Source: Acinetobacter sp. SAAs474 (GTDB lineage Bacteria; Pseudomonadota; Gammaproteobacteria; Pseudomonadales; Moraxellaceae). Taken from it: 64,000 nucleotides of DNA. Position numbers and translations under genes: made by a program. The notes beneath the pieces are model-generated. The model was not told the origin of the DNA, did no database searches, and saw nothing but the letters and a program-made list of their open reading frames with translations. This document shows, piece after piece, positions 38,157 to 47,541 of this stretch (position 1 is the stretch's first letter; each line of letters starts with the position of its first letter). The stretch spans positions 1,364,001-1,428,000 of the forward strand of contig NZ_CP127915.1 of assembly GCF_032823475.1 (NCBI RefSeq). The letters are read 5' to 3'.

Positions 38157-38774
38157 TTAATCTTGATGTGCTTTTTGTTTATATTTTCGATAAAGTAGCC
38201 AACTGATCACGATTGCGGTAATGAGCAGAATAACATAGCCCGCTTGACTAAAAATTTGCTGCATTAAGGCTTGATTCTCTCCAAAATAATAACCAATACA
38301 TGCTAAAAAAGTGGTCCAAATGATGGTCCCTAAGCCACTAAATAGCATGAATTTCCAAAATGGCATATGGCTCATTCCTGCTGGAATGCTAATGAGAGAA
38401 CGAATCGCGGGAATCATTCGACCAAAAAATACAATGCGGTGACCATAGCGTTCAAACCATGTTAATGCTTTTTGTACATCGCTTACATTGATGCCTAAAT
38501 ATTTTCCGTAGCGCTGTACACAGGCAAAGATATGTTGATGTTTAAACTTATAGCCGACCCAATACAATACAGCTGCAGCAAGCAGAGAGCCAATGCTACC
38601 AAAAACAATGACACCCAATAAAATGAGCTCTCCCTGAGAAGCTGCATAACCTGCTGAGGGCATGATAATTTCTGAGGGAAGTGGAGGGAAAACATTATCG
38701 AGGAACATCAGTAATGCGATTCCCGCATAACCCAATTGTTCCATAATTGAAATGACCCATTGTTGTAGATTCAT
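38157..38774 (-). CDS. DedA-family membrane protein
   Basis: Inner-membrane protein of the DedA/VTT family, about 205 residues from ATG 38774 (GTG 38783 also possible). Motifs: LDNVFPPLPSEIIMPSAGY near residue 25, and the conserved FFGRMIPAIRSLISIPAGM (about 110-128), which holds the E/D-x-R positions needed for proton-linked lipid or undecaprenyl phosphate movement in this family. Bacterial DedA members act as C55-P flippases or affect membrane potential and drug tolerance; which applies here is unknown. Confidence 0.9.
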   Translation of the reverse strand: MNLQQWVISIMEQLGYAGIALLMFLDNVFPPLPSEIIMPSAGYAASQGELILLGVIVFGSIGSLLAAAVLYWVGYKFKHQHIFACVQRYGKYLGINVSDVQKALTWFERYGHRIVFFGRMIPAIRSLISIPAGMSHMPFWKFMLFSGLGTIIWTTFLACIGYYFGENQALMQQIFSQAGYVILLITAIVISWLLYRKYKQKAHQD

Positions 38775-38976
38775 AATCAACACATCATTATTTCGCTATT
38801 CAAAACTGATCTATTCTAAATAGCATAAATGACAAAAAAATGAATAGTGACTCAAACAATTAAACTGATTGAGTGGATGTGATGGTGATTTTTTTTGTAT
38901 GGTTGTAAAGTTGATTTAGCAAATACAACTTACATCATCATGATTTTTGAGCTAAAGCTTGAGACTTGATCGAGAA

Positions 38977-39012
38977 ACTCAACTGCCTCTTGTTAATATC
39001 AGGCAGTTGAGT
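38977..39012 (-). terminator. 12-bp hairpin downstream of trhO
   Basis: ACTCAACTGCCT (38977-38988) pairs with 39001-39012 across a 12-base loop, 10 bp past the trhO stop on minus. The T tract is short, so strength is uncertain. Confidence 0.65.
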
Positions 39013-39021
39013 GTTGTGATT

Positions 39022-39954
39022 TTAAAGACGTTTACGTTTTGCTGCGACAATTTGCGATTGACGCATACGGAAACCTTCTTTTTGTTTTTCAGTGGTTTTA
39101 TCAATACAATATTTACAAGATACACCATGTTCATAGCTTGCTAAAGCCACTTCTTCTGGCAATAGTGGCCAACCACAGGCATGACATTTGGTATTTTGGC
39201 CTTCTTGCATACCATGTGTTACTGCCGTACGACCATCAAATACAAAACATTCGCCTTCCCACATGCTTTCTTCAGCAGGTGTTTCTTCAAGATATTTTAA
39301 GATGCCACCTTTGAGATGATATACCTCATTAAAGCCTTCTTGTAGGAGTAAAGAGGTTGACTTTTCACAGCGAATACCGCCAGTACAGAACATCGCAATT
39401 TTTTTATCTTTATGTGCTGCTAGATTGTTTTTAACATATTCTGGAAATTCACGGAAGGTTTCGGTCTGTGGATCAATCGCGCCTTTAAATGTCCCTGCTT
39501 TATATTCATAATCATTTCGGGTATCAATTAAGATCACATCATCACGTGCAATCAGTTCATTCCATTCTTGAGGATTCAGATAATGCCCAACCAAGTCACG
39601 TGGTTTTACCTCTACGCCCAGAGTGACAATTTCATTTTTTAGTTTGATTTTCATTTTACGAAATGGTTTATCTGCGCTATGAGATTCTTTATATTCCATC
39701 GCATTAAAACCTTCGTTCAGCAAAAATTGATAAATGGTATCAATTGCGACACGATCACCTGCAACCGTTCCATTAATGCCTTCACCTGCCACAATTAGAG
39801 TTCCACAGAGATTGACCGTTTTGACCAGATCTAAAAGGCGCTGTTGAAGATCTGCAGGATCTTGGACCTCTTTGAATTGATAAAGTGCGGCAACAACCCA
39901 ACCAGTCGTCGCTTGCTGTTCTACAGGTGCAAGCTGTTCTACAGTAGCGTTCAT
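39022..39954 (-). CDS. trhO: tRNA uridine(34) hydroxylase TrhO (rhodanese domain)
   Basis: O2-dependent enzyme forming 5-hydroxyuridine at the tRNA wobble base (YceA in E. coli). 310 residues from ATG 39954, chosen for GGAG just upstream and the family-like start. An N-terminal acylphosphatase-like domain (TLIVAGEGINGTVAG) precedes a rhodanese domain (VILIDTRNDYEYKAGTFKGA) with the active-site loop FCTGGIRCEKS, Cys190 and Cys196. A C-terminal zinc-like CHACGWPLLPEE / CKYC pair is present. Confidence 0.93.
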   Translation of the reverse strand: MNATVEQLAPVEQQATTGWVVAALYQFKEVQDPADLQQRLLDLVKTVNLCGTLIVAGEGINGTVAGDRVAIDTIYQFLLNEGFNAMEYKESHSADKPFRKMKIKLKNEIVTLGVEVKPRDLVGHYLNPQEWNELIARDDVILIDTRNDYEYKAGTFKGAIDPQTETFREFPEYVKNNLAAHKDKKIAMFCTGGIRCEKSTSLLLQEGFNEVYHLKGGILKYLEETPAEESMWEGECFVFDGRTAVTHGMQEGQNTKCHACGWPLLPEEVALASYEHGVSCKYCIDKTTEKQKEGFRMRQSQIVAAKRKRL

Positions 39955-40122
39955 GGAAAACTCCAAATTGTGTAAGTTTCGAAAAGGGCGATATTTTAAC
40001 GTGTATCTGGCGAATAAGCGAGTCATTGCTGTGTAATAAAATTGCTTCTCATCATACAATAGAGCAGGTATATTCAGCTAAAATTGAATGCTGTCAAGAT
40101 ATAAAGCTTAGAGGAATGCGTT

Positions 40123-40596
40123 TTGAGTAATGATGGTCGACTGACTGCGTTAACGCCATGTGCTGGGCGTTGTTCAACCGTTTTTGGCGATGCGGTATGC
40201 CGAGGATGTAGACGTTTTAATCATGAAGTGATTTACTGGAATACCTATAGTGCAGAACAGCAAACAGCAGTCTGGTTACGTTTAGATGTGCAGTTAGATC
40301 AGATCTTAATCCCCATGTTACCTCATGCGAATTTGGATCAGGTGGAACGGTTCATTGATGAAAAGCGTGTACGCTGGCGTCAAGATGCTTCAAGCGGACG
40401 TAAACTCTATCATGCCTTAAAATTATGTCAGAAAAATAAAAATTTTCTGGCGCAGAGTGGTTTGGCGATTGAGGTTGCCGATCTTCAACCGCTTTGGCAG
40501 ACTTTTGAACAACGTATTTTAGCGTTAGCTATAGCCAGCTACGATCTGGCATTTTTACGTGCTGATCGTATGCATCTGGACCGTGACGATATTTAG
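40123..40596 (+). CDS. DUF1289 protein with a Cys4 cluster
   Basis: 157 residues from a TTG start, supported by GAGGA at 40111-40115. The DUF1289 region is at the N-terminus: Cys13, Cys17, Cys26 and Cys29 (CAGRC, CRGC), a probable metal-binding site. The rest is a helical region of unknown function. The stop overlaps the convergent dusC stop by 4 bp. DUF1289 genes are often next to tRNA-modification or other housekeeping genes; no specific function is established. Confidence 0.85.
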   Translation: MSNDGRLTALTPCAGRCSTVFGDAVCRGCRRFNHEVIYWNTYSAEQQTAVWLRLDVQLDQILIPMLPHANLDQVERFIDEKRVRWRQDASSGRKLYHALKLCQKNKNFLAQSGLAIEVADLQPLWQTFEQRILALAIASYDLAFLRADRMHLDRDDI

Positions 40597-41546
40597 CTTT
40601 CAATCCGTGGATTTGAGCCTTGTTGTTGCAGTCTTTCAATAATGTCATGGAGTGACTTGATACGTTTGACTTCATCCCATAAACATTTGGCTTCAGGGTA
40701 ATGTTTAGACATCATGCCTAACCATTGTTTATAGCGACCAACCATGTTCATTTCTTTTTGATAGTGGCCATTTAAAAAGCGAAGTTGTAATTGTGTTAAA
40801 TCATGCCAGTCGAGTAATGGTGTATCTTGGTCTTGACGAATACATTGTGTTAAATCGGGAGTTGTGACCGCCCCACGGCCAATCATTAAATCACGGCATC
40901 CAGACTCAATTTGACATTGCTTGGCATCTGCATTGCTCCAAATTTCACCATTTGCAATCACATTAATCTTTAGTGCTTCACGAATGGGTGCCAATAGTGT
41001 CCAAAAAGCAGGTGGGGTATAGCCATCTGCTTTGGTACGTGCATGTACGGTCACCCATGCTGCACCAGCATCTTCAATTGCATAAGCATTATCGAGTGTA
41101 AAATTTCGATCCATATAACCCAAGCGCATTTTGGCAGAGACTGGAATATGTGTGGGAACAGCATCACGCACCGCTTTGACCAGTGTATAGACGGTTTCAG
41201 GTTCATCGAGCAGAATGGATCCCCCCCGATGACGATTGACCGTTTTTGCTGGACAGCCAAAATTCATATCAATGGCAGGTGCACCGAGTTCAACTGCCCG
41301 TACCGCATTTGCAGCAAGCATTTCAGGATTATTACCTAAAAACTGGACATGGACGGGGGTCCCGGCTGCAGTTTTTCCTGCATGACGTAATTCTGGACAG
41401 TAACGTTCATAAATATGTTCAGGTAACACACTGTCAGTGACACGAATAAACTCTGTTACACACCAGTCGAAGTTTCCTACAGATGTTAATACATCACGCA
41501 TAATTGGGTCTGTTAAGCCTTCCATGGGTGCAAGTACAAGTTTCAA
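40593..41546 (-). CDS. dusC: tRNA-dihydrouridine(16) synthase DusC
   Basis: FMN enzyme reducing uridine to dihydrouridine in tRNA. 317 residues; APMEGLTDPIMRDVL at the start, FGCPAKTVNRHRGGS with catalytic Cys98 (same number as E. coli DusC) and HARTKADGYTPPAFW. The length and MEGLTD start place it in the DusC subfamily, which modifies U16. Tail-to-tail overlap with the DUF1289 gene. Confidence 0.95.
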   Translation of the reverse strand: MKLVLAPMEGLTDPIMRDVLTSVGNFDWCVTEFIRVTDSVLPEHIYERYCPELRHAGKTAAGTPVHVQFLGNNPEMLAANAVRAVELGAPAIDMNFGCPAKTVNRHRGGSILLDEPETVYTLVKAVRDAVPTHIPVSAKMRLGYMDRNFTLDNAYAIEDAGAAWVTVHARTKADGYTPPAFWTLLAPIREALKINVIANGEIWSNADAKQCQIESGCRDLMIGRGAVTTPDLTQCIRQDQDTPLLDWHDLTQLQLRFLNGHYQKEMNMVGRYKQWLGMMSKHYPEAKCLWDEVKRIKSLHDIIERLQQQGSNPRIES

Positions 41547-41594
41547 CGGGTAAATACCTGAACAATAAAAAAGGCTGTTATACGGTTTTTTAGA

Positions 41595-42956
41595 TCACTT
41601 GTCTAGCATTGCGTCAGATTCATGTCTTTCAGCTAGCAGGGTTGAATCAATCAGGTGATTGATCTGTTGTGCAGTGGCTTGACCCGCTAAATATGCACCA
41701 TGCACTGTACCAGCATAATCTTCACTACAGTGTTCACCTGTAAAAAATAAGCGTTGTTGCAGTGGGGTATTGAGCTGCTGTATGAGTCTTCGATGGTGTT
41801 GTGGGGCGGGATAACTAAATGAGCCTTTGCTCAAGGGATCAGCTCCCCAACGTGTGACGATCATTTGAGTTGGTTGCTGGGAAAAATCCACAGATTGTTG
41901 TAGTGCTGCTGCAAGCCATTGCAAGATGGCATCATCATCATGATGATCAATCCATTCAGCACGTTGTCCACCAAATAACAGTAAATAAGTAGGTTGATGA
42001 TAGCTATCAGAAAGGTCTAAAACATTGATCCACTGCTGCTTTGCCCAGAAAAAATGACTGATTGTCTGGTGGTTGCTATCATTTTTAAAAACTAAAGGAG
42101 ATTTAAAGCTTAAATAAACTTTATTAAATGAGCCATAACCCAGTTTTTGGATGGCATCCAAATAACCCTGAGGGAGGTTAGGGTTAAAGTCAATGTCCTG
42201 TTGTTTAAGAATACCCAATGGTGCTGCAATAATTACTTTAGCAGCAAAATAAGATTGCTGATTTTGATCTGTGATTTGAATATGCTGATCGTGTAATGTA
42301 ATAGACTGCACGGTTACATTGGTACGGATATCTAATCCTGTACTGAGTGGGGTAATGAGCTGTTGATAGCCTTGAGGGAAAATGACTTCATCACCAGAAA
42401 AATAGCCTTCATATTGGTGAAAATATGTAGAAAGTTGTGTCAGTTCTGTTGCGAAAGGATCATTGGCATAGTATTGAAAATATGCATTTAATAAGGTGGT
42501 TAATTGTTGCGCTGGAAAAGGTGATGAGTGATCAGTAACATGACTGAGAATTTCTGCAATTGCATCTGCTGCAATAGGGTGGGAAGAATAGCTTAATTGT
42601 TGCATGATTTGACTGATACAATGTTCAAAGTAATCTTGCTCAGTTTGAGAAAAACATTCCCCATTAGCATGATAAAATTGACTGACATCATAATTAAAAA
42701 CTTGTGTATCAATATGATATTGCTGAGTAATTTTCCAAATCGGATTCTGTTCAATGCCATGAATCCAAGAAGCACCTAAGTCATAATAAAAATTTTTTGC
42801 ATCCATCGTATGTATTCGGCCACCAATACGATCTCTGGCTTCGAGGATAATACTTTGAAGTCCATTTTGTTGTAATTGATTGGCACAGGCCAGACCGGCA
42901 ATACCTGCACCAATAATATAAATAGGTAAATGCTGTGATGCTGTATTTAGTGACAT
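41595..42956 (-). CDS. FAD-dependent amine oxidase (monoamine/polyamine oxidase-like)
   Basis: 453-residue flavoenzyme. The N-terminal dinucleotide-binding motif IYIIGAGIAGLACANQL (12-28) is followed by ILEARDRIGGRIHT, the GG motif of the MAO/PAO family, and GASWIHGIEQNP. Near the C-terminus FFTGEHCSEDYAGTVHGAYLAG contacts the flavin. The similarity is to plant-type polyamine oxidases and LSD1-like enzymes; the substrate amine is not readable. No Tat or Sec signal. The PuuP-like importer at 30 kb could supply such substrates, but there is no genetic linkage. Confidence 0.88.
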   Translation of the reverse strand: MSLNTASQHLPIYIIGAGIAGLACANQLQQNGLQSIILEARDRIGGRIHTMDAKNFYYDLGASWIHGIEQNPIWKITQQYHIDTQVFNYDVSQFYHANGECFSQTEQDYFEHCISQIMQQLSYSSHPIAADAIAEILSHVTDHSSPFPAQQLTTLLNAYFQYYANDPFATELTQLSTYFHQYEGYFSGDEVIFPQGYQQLITPLSTGLDIRTNVTVQSITLHDQHIQITDQNQQSYFAAKVIIAAPLGILKQQDIDFNPNLPQGYLDAIQKLGYGSFNKVYLSFKSPLVFKNDSNHQTISHFFWAKQQWINVLDLSDSYHQPTYLLLFGGQRAEWIDHHDDDAILQWLAAALQQSVDFSQQPTQMIVTRWGADPLSKGSFSYPAPQHHRRLIQQLNTPLQQRLFFTGEHCSEDYAGTVHGAYLAGQATAQQINHLIDSTLLAERHESDAMLDK

Positions 42957-43046
42957 GATTTTATGAATAGTCGTTGCTGTGAGGGGGGTGAGGCTAAAAC
43001 AGTACCTAAATTTATTTAGATACTGTTGTTTAAGATCAAAATACAG

Positions 43047-43529
43047 TTAAGGCTGAATAGGGTACAACTCAGTAAGTTCTTTGTATACTGGTGCCTCTTG
43101 GCCGTCTTTTAAGATATATCGAGAAATTACACCATGATTGGTATAAATCTGCATAGAGATTGTATGTGAACCTTTGAACTGCTCCATTAAATGCCTTGGA
43201 ATTTGAATGCTATTATTAGAACGATAAACGCGTCCTACAAAATCAATTTTTGTTGCATCTAAAACATTAAATGCAATATTGGTTTTACCGTTACTAAAAG
43301 CAACTTTTTCAATTTCATATTTGTTTTGCGCACTATTTAGGCTGATTCGCACTTTTAAAAGATCTTTATTCGATTCATTCCAGCTTACTGTAACAATTGG
43401 ACAAAGTTCATTTTCTTGGCAAATCAATAAACCAAATGTGCCAATATTGCTTGGGTTTGAAGGTGGCGTTGAGGCACAGCCTGTAATCAATAAACCACTA
43501 AGTGCTAAAAAGAGTAGTTTTTGTTTCAT
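43047..43529 (-). CDS. Hypothetical lipoprotein, last gene of a three-gene envelope operon
   Basis: 160 residues from ATG 43529 (a TTG at 43544 is the only longer option). Signal peptide with lipobox LITGC (Cys18). The mature part has one Cys pair (LICQENELCPI) that could form a disulfide, and a beta-rich body. Unknown family. It lies 27 bp after the choloylglycine-hydrolase-like gene on the same strand. Confidence 0.75.
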   Translation of the reverse strand: MKQKLLFLALSGLLITGCASTPPSNPSNIGTFGLLICQENELCPIVTVSWNESNKDLLKVRISLNSAQNKYEIEKVAFSNGKTNIAFNVLDATKIDFVGRVYRSNNSIQIPRHLMEQFKGSHTISMQIYTNHGVISRYILKDGQEAPVYKELTELYPIQP

Positions 43530-43556
43530 GAATATATTTCTCAAATCTTAATGAAA

Positions 43557-44606
43557 TTATGATGTTCCTAAAAAGGTAAATGGTTTTGCCTCTTTAAATG
43601 AAGCATTGGCTTTACCTGAGTAAATCGTAGATTGATCAGGGCCTAAATCTAACTTTTTAGTTTTACCATCATTAAAATTAATTTCTTTTAAATCAACCCA
43701 AAAGATATTGGGTGATACTGCTGATTCAAAGAAGTATAAGCTATTTTTATGATCTACAACGCTACGCCAGCGAGTGGATGAAATATTAGGCTCTTCTTCT
43801 GTATTAAGACCATAAGGAACAGATACATTACGAATGACACTAAATACACTGGCTAAGGTATTTTGGGTAGTGCCTTTTTGTGGTACAGCATTAATATAGA
43901 AGGATGCACGGGCAAAACGATCAGAGGCACGATTGGTTCCTGGTAACATTACTGTACCACCAATTTGTTGCCAGTATGAGTTTAAAGCCAATTGTTTATC
44001 AAAGGTCGGAGAGTTGGTCATCACTTGATATTTACGACTATGATGAATGACTTGCTTGCCACCAATATATTCAACAATAGCACTATCACCTGTCGCATCA
44101 GAAATCGATAAATGTAGTGTGGCCAATCTTTGCTCACCCGGAACACTGTCTGTAACAATGGTAAAAGGTTCTTTTTGTAGAGCTTTAACTGCTTCATCTA
44201 CAGTGGCAAAGTTATCCAGTACATATTGTGCCCATAATGAAATACTCATTGGTGGTTTTTTTGCTGTTTTAATATTTGGATATTCAGATTCAACCAGCCA
44301 AAGTAAATTCGCCACTAAGCCCTTTTCATTGATACCATCTGTGGTGGAAATATCATAACCTGTTGCAATTAGACTGCCATATTTTGATGTCCATTCAATT
44401 GATTTTGGACCAGCCATACCATTTCGTTTGACTTTGTTGGGCAGGATCCATAAATTGGTTTTTACATCAGATTTCCAATCCATAGAACGTGCAGTCATAA
44501 TATTGTTATTTTCACCGAGATAAACCACACGGGTGCAGGCCATTGCAACATCTGCTGCGAGTAACAGTGCTGCTGCACAGAATGCTTTTTTAAATTTATG
44601 TTTCAT
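43557..44606 (-). CDS. Secreted linear-amide C-N hydrolase (choloylglycine hydrolase / penicillin V acylase family)
   Basis: Ntn hydrolase cleaving non-peptide amide bonds. 349 residues with a Sec signal peptide cleaved before Cys24, which then becomes the N-terminal nucleophile (AMA|CTRVVYLG). Arg40 and Asp43 (ARSMDW) are at the family spacing from the nucleophile. DGINEKGL (90-97), MTNSP with Asn198, and an Arg in SDRFAR (230-233) complete the site. Gram-negative members degrade penicillin V and acyl-homoserine lactones; bile-salt hydrolysis is the other family activity. It follows the beta-barrel gene by 17 bp. Confidence 0.9.
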   Translation of the reverse strand: MKHKFKKAFCAAALLLAADVAMACTRVVYLGENNNIMTARSMDWKSDVKTNLWILPNKVKRNGMAGPKSIEWTSKYGSLIATGYDISTTDGINEKGLVANLLWLVESEYPNIKTAKKPPMSISLWAQYVLDNFATVDEAVKALQKEPFTIVTDSVPGEQRLATLHLSISDATGDSAIVEYIGGKQVIHHSRKYQVMTNSPTFDKQLALNSYWQQIGGTVMLPGTNRASDRFARASFYINAVPQKGTTQNTLASVFSVIRNVSVPYGLNTEEEPNISSTRWRSVVDHKNSLYFFESAVSPNIFWVDLKEINFNDGKTKKLDLGPDQSTIYSGKANASFKEAKPFTFLGTS

Positions 44607-44623
44607 ATTTATTTATCCTAGAA

Positions 44624-45376
44624 TTAGAAAATGGGTAAATTAATACCAATCACCGGACCACGTTCACTAATTTTCCAATGGAAACCATTAGATTCATAAT
44701 CTTGTTTTAAATAGCGATAACCGACTCTCAGATTAAAGTCTCGATTAAAGCCTGGGATTCGATAGCCAACATAAAAATGTGCAGCGATGGTATCTTTGAC
44801 GCCAATAGTGACTTGTGATGCTAAATTCCATGGTGAGTCAAAGTTAGATCTCAAACGTGTGCCCCAGAAAAATTCATTCCAATGTATTTCAGCTTGTTTT
44901 GTGTTACCGAGTGCAGCAAGGGTTGCATTTGCTTCAGTATGGTGTATGCCGATAGTGGGTTCAATAATCAGTGATGAATATTGATTTTGCAGCTTATTGG
45001 GGGATTTATAGGCCTGATAATAAACGCCATAGCTACTTTGATCGAGTTTGGTTTTGATCGCCAGTGGAACGTTAAAAACTTGTTCTGCTGTTGAGGTTTT
45101 TACTAACTGTTTGTCAAAATAGATCCCCCAATCCCCTTTATTGATATCAATATAGGTCATATAGGCTTGATCAAGGTGTTTTAGAGTTTCATTAAAAGAT
45201 TGATCTACGTTGTATTTAATATTTTGATCATGCAATGTGCCATTGATATCCGCAGCAAAAACATAGATGGTTGCATTGATTTTTGGCGTGCCTGCAAATG
45301 AGTCAGTAAAACTATTGGCAAAAATAGATGGACTGACAAGGCCAAGTGCAAAAAAATAACAATATTTTTTAATCAT
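44624..45376 (-). CDS. Outer-membrane beta-barrel-like protein
   Basis: 250 residues with a signal peptide (cleavage after SIFA, about 20). The body alternates polar and aromatic residues (TYIDINKGDWGIYFDKQLV, AAHFYVGYRIPGFNRDFNLRVGYRYLKQDY) and ends in a terminal Phe (INLPIF), the usual signal for outer-membrane insertion. About 8-10 strands are likely. I do not recognise the family. It is the first gene of the operon with the secreted hydrolase and a lipoprotein, so it may let substrate or product cross the outer membrane. Confidence 0.75.
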   Translation of the reverse strand: MIKKYCYFFALGLVSPSIFANSFTDSFAGTPKINATIYVFAADINGTLHDQNIKYNVDQSFNETLKHLDQAYMTYIDINKGDWGIYFDKQLVKTSTAEQVFNVPLAIKTKLDQSSYGVYYQAYKSPNKLQNQYSSLIIEPTIGIHHTEANATLAALGNTKQAEIHWNEFFWGTRLRSNFDSPWNLASQVTIGVKDTIAAHFYVGYRIPGFNRDFNLRVGYRYLKQDYESNGFHWKISERGPVIGINLPIF

Positions 45377-45773
45377 AGTTTCTCTCTCTTTTGCTTATTT
45401 TATCACTGTTTACTTTGATCAGATGTGATATTTGTCAACAAATACAGTGGCTGAATGTTATGAAATTGTAGTGAAAAACAATCCCGATTGATGTGGCTTA
45501 ACGTGATGGAAAAATATCTTATTGCAGATTGAAATAAGACGCATTGTTAATAGTTACAAATTTTAAAAACTTCAATATAGGCTTAAAAGATTAAAACTAG
45601 GAATCATTTTTTTAATACAAGCACTTATTTTATAAGCGGAAAATATTTTAAAGATAACTGCAAATGCGTGTGTTTATCATTTATTTTTTTTAAAATCATA
45701 AACTTAGCTGATATTTATTTTGCATTTATAATCTGGTTTAGCCATAATATTGAAAAAGGTATGGAGATTTAAA
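45377..45773. other. Intergenic, divergent barrel-protein / bfr
   Basis: 397 bp, strongly AT-rich, carrying the promoters of the 43-45 kb minus operon and of bfr. I see no Fur-box match I would stand behind and no gene. Confidence 0.5.
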
Positions 45774-46238
45774 ATGCGTGGCAATCCAGAAGTCATAGAC
45801 TATCTTAATATGTTAATTGGTGGCGAATTGGCAGCTCGTGATCAATACCTAATACATTCTCGTATGTATGAAGACTGGGGATTAAGTAAAATATTTGAAC
45901 GTATCGATCATGAAATGCAGGAGGAAGCACAGCATGCAGATGCTCTGATTCGCCGTGTTTTATTCCTAGAAGGTACACCTAATATGCAACGTGATGCTGT
46001 CGATATGGGCAGTGATGTCGTTAGTTGCTTAAAGGCAGATTTAAAACTGGAATATCATGTACGTGAAAAACTAGCACAAGGTGTTAAATTGGCTGAAGAA
46101 AAAGGTGACTATGTCACACGTGATATATTACGCCAGCAAATGTCAGATACCGAAGAAGACCATACCTATTGGTTAGAAAAACAATTACGTTTAATTGAGT
46201 TGGTTGGGCTGCAAAATTATATTCAATCACAGATGTGA
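45774..46238 (+). CDS. bfr: Bacterioferritin subunit lacking the haem-ligand Met52
   Basis: Iron-storage 24-mer subunit, 154 residues from ATG 45774 (TGGAGA upstream). Ferroxidase ligands are in place by alignment with E. coli Bfr: Glu18, Glu51, His54, Glu93 (Glu94 in E. coli, one-residue gap), and Glu/His in TEEDH near 126-129. The residue that should be Met52, the axial haem ligand, is Ala. Such haem-less ferroxidase subunits occur in bacteria with two different Bfr subunits. Monocistronic, with a terminator 34 bp after the stop. Confidence 0.92.
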   Translation: MRGNPEVIDYLNMLIGGELAARDQYLIHSRMYEDWGLSKIFERIDHEMQEEAQHADALIRRVLFLEGTPNMQRDAVDMGSDVVSCLKADLKLEYHVREKLAQGVKLAEEKGDYVTRDILRQQMSDTEEDHTYWLEKQLRLIELVGLQNYIQSQM

Positions 46239-46272
46239 TATTGATTTAGTATTTCAATTGATACATGTGGGT

Positions 46273-46304
46273 ATGCCAATTCATTTATGGATTGGCATTT
46301 TTTT
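46273..46304 (+). terminator. Terminator of bfr
   Basis: ATGCCAAT (46273-46280) pairs with ATTGGCAT (46291-46298), the stem extends inward with a G-T pair, and seven T's follow. Confidence 0.9.
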
Positions 46305-46463
46305 ATCCAAGATTTGAGTCGTATTTTTTTAATCACATTGAGCCTAAAACCTCGTCTTTTAAGACGGCAATATAAGCGAGTGGCGTTAAGCCATACGACA
46401 CACTATGACGCATAGCCTCGACTTACAACGCTATGCGTATTTTCTTTGTACTATAATTAAGCT

Positions 46464-47303
46464 ATGAAAACTCTTAAAATCCGCATAAAAGACCAACACG
46501 TTAAGGCACTTAATCAATTAGCGTCAGAGGTTAATTTTGTCTGGAATTATGTAAATAATTTGAGTTTTAAGCATTTAAAAAGAAAAAGTGAGTTTCTTTC
46601 TGCATACGATATTGCTAAGTACACAAAAGGCACATCAAAAGAATGCAATCTTCATAGTCAAACAGTGCAAGCTGTTACAGAAGAATTAGTTATACGCCGT
46701 AAACAATTTAAAAAAGCTAAATTAAATTGGCGTGTTAGTAATAAAAAATCGGCTAGACGTTCTTTAGAATGGATACCTTTTAAAAAGTCCGCTATTCGAT
46801 ATGCCGATGGTTTTATTCAATATGATAAAACTCAATTCAAATTATGGGATAGCTACGGATTAAGTAAGTACATAGTTAAAACTGGATCGTTTGTAGAAGA
46901 TAGCCGTGGGCATTGGTACGTGTGTTTAGTTGTTGAATCCGTCAAACAACAAACACAAGCGAAACAAGCCATAGGGATTGATTTAGGCTTAAAAGACGTT
47001 GCTACATGCTCGGACGGTACGATAATTAGTAATCCTAAATATTATCGCCAATATGAGCAAAAACTAGGGATTGCACAACGGGCAAAGAATAAATGCCGTG
47101 TACGTGCGATACATGCAAAGATTAAAAACAGCCGTCAAGATTACTTGCATAAGGCAAGCACTAAGCTTGTTAAAGAAAATGCAATGATTGTTGTTGGTAA
47201 TTTGAGTGCTAAAAAACTTGTAAAAACTAAAATGGCAAAATCCGTATTAGATACAAGTTTTTCAGGATTTAAAACAATGCTCAAGTATAAATGCGAGAAC
47301 GCC
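46464..47303 (+). pseudogene. tnpB: tnpB, 5' part (RNA-guided nuclease-like), interrupted by IS110
   Basis: The first 280 codons of an IS605 OrfB/TnpB protein. Domains: N-terminal wedge/REC-like region (1-160), then RuvC-I GIDLGLKD with Asp173. In the RuvC-II position, where TnpB usually has Glu (V-E-D-L), the sequence is IVVGNLSAKKL with Gly245. The frame runs into the inserted IS110 and stops 3 codons later at 47310-47312. A TATAAT box at 46452-46457, only 7 bp before the ATG, suggests a very short or leaderless transcript. The rest of the gene is at 48563-48788. Confidence 0.9.
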
Positions 47304-47312
47304 CTTGCGTAG

Positions 47313-47541
47313 CAGTGCTACTTGTATCTTGATTGATATAGTGATTAGCTACCATTATACGCAAATTGTAGAGTTTGGAGTGCTGCTAAAATCTTAAATT
47401 TGAACCTGAGATAAAACCTACAATTTGCCCTTATCCCTCATACAACTCTGAACGGTAACTAAGCACTTTGATGCTGTATTCACAAGGTAAGATGATGGTT
47501 AATGGGATAAAAATCATAGCTTAAACTCAAGGAATATCACT
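47313..47541 (+). ncRNA. Candidate bridge RNA region of the IS110 element
   Basis: Non-coding left end of the IS. It contains a near-terminal hairpin (GTAGCA/TGCTAC at 47309-47314 and 47316-47321) and a perfect 11-bp stem GCAAATTGTAG/CTACAATTTGC (47361-47371 and 47418-47428) enclosing a 46-base internal region. Position and stem-with-large-loop form fit bridge RNAs of IS110 elements. I could not convincingly match guide bases to the tnpB target, so exact ends and loops are undefined. Confidence 0.6.

Noticed and set aside
40593..40596. Stop-codon overlap of the DUF1289 gene and dusC as a special arrangement
   Set aside because: Tail-to-tail overlaps of a few bases are common in compact genomes.
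46305..46463. A tnpA gene upstream of tnpB
   Set aside because: Only 160 non-coding bases with hairpins lie between bfr and tnpB; there is no room for a Y1 transposase.
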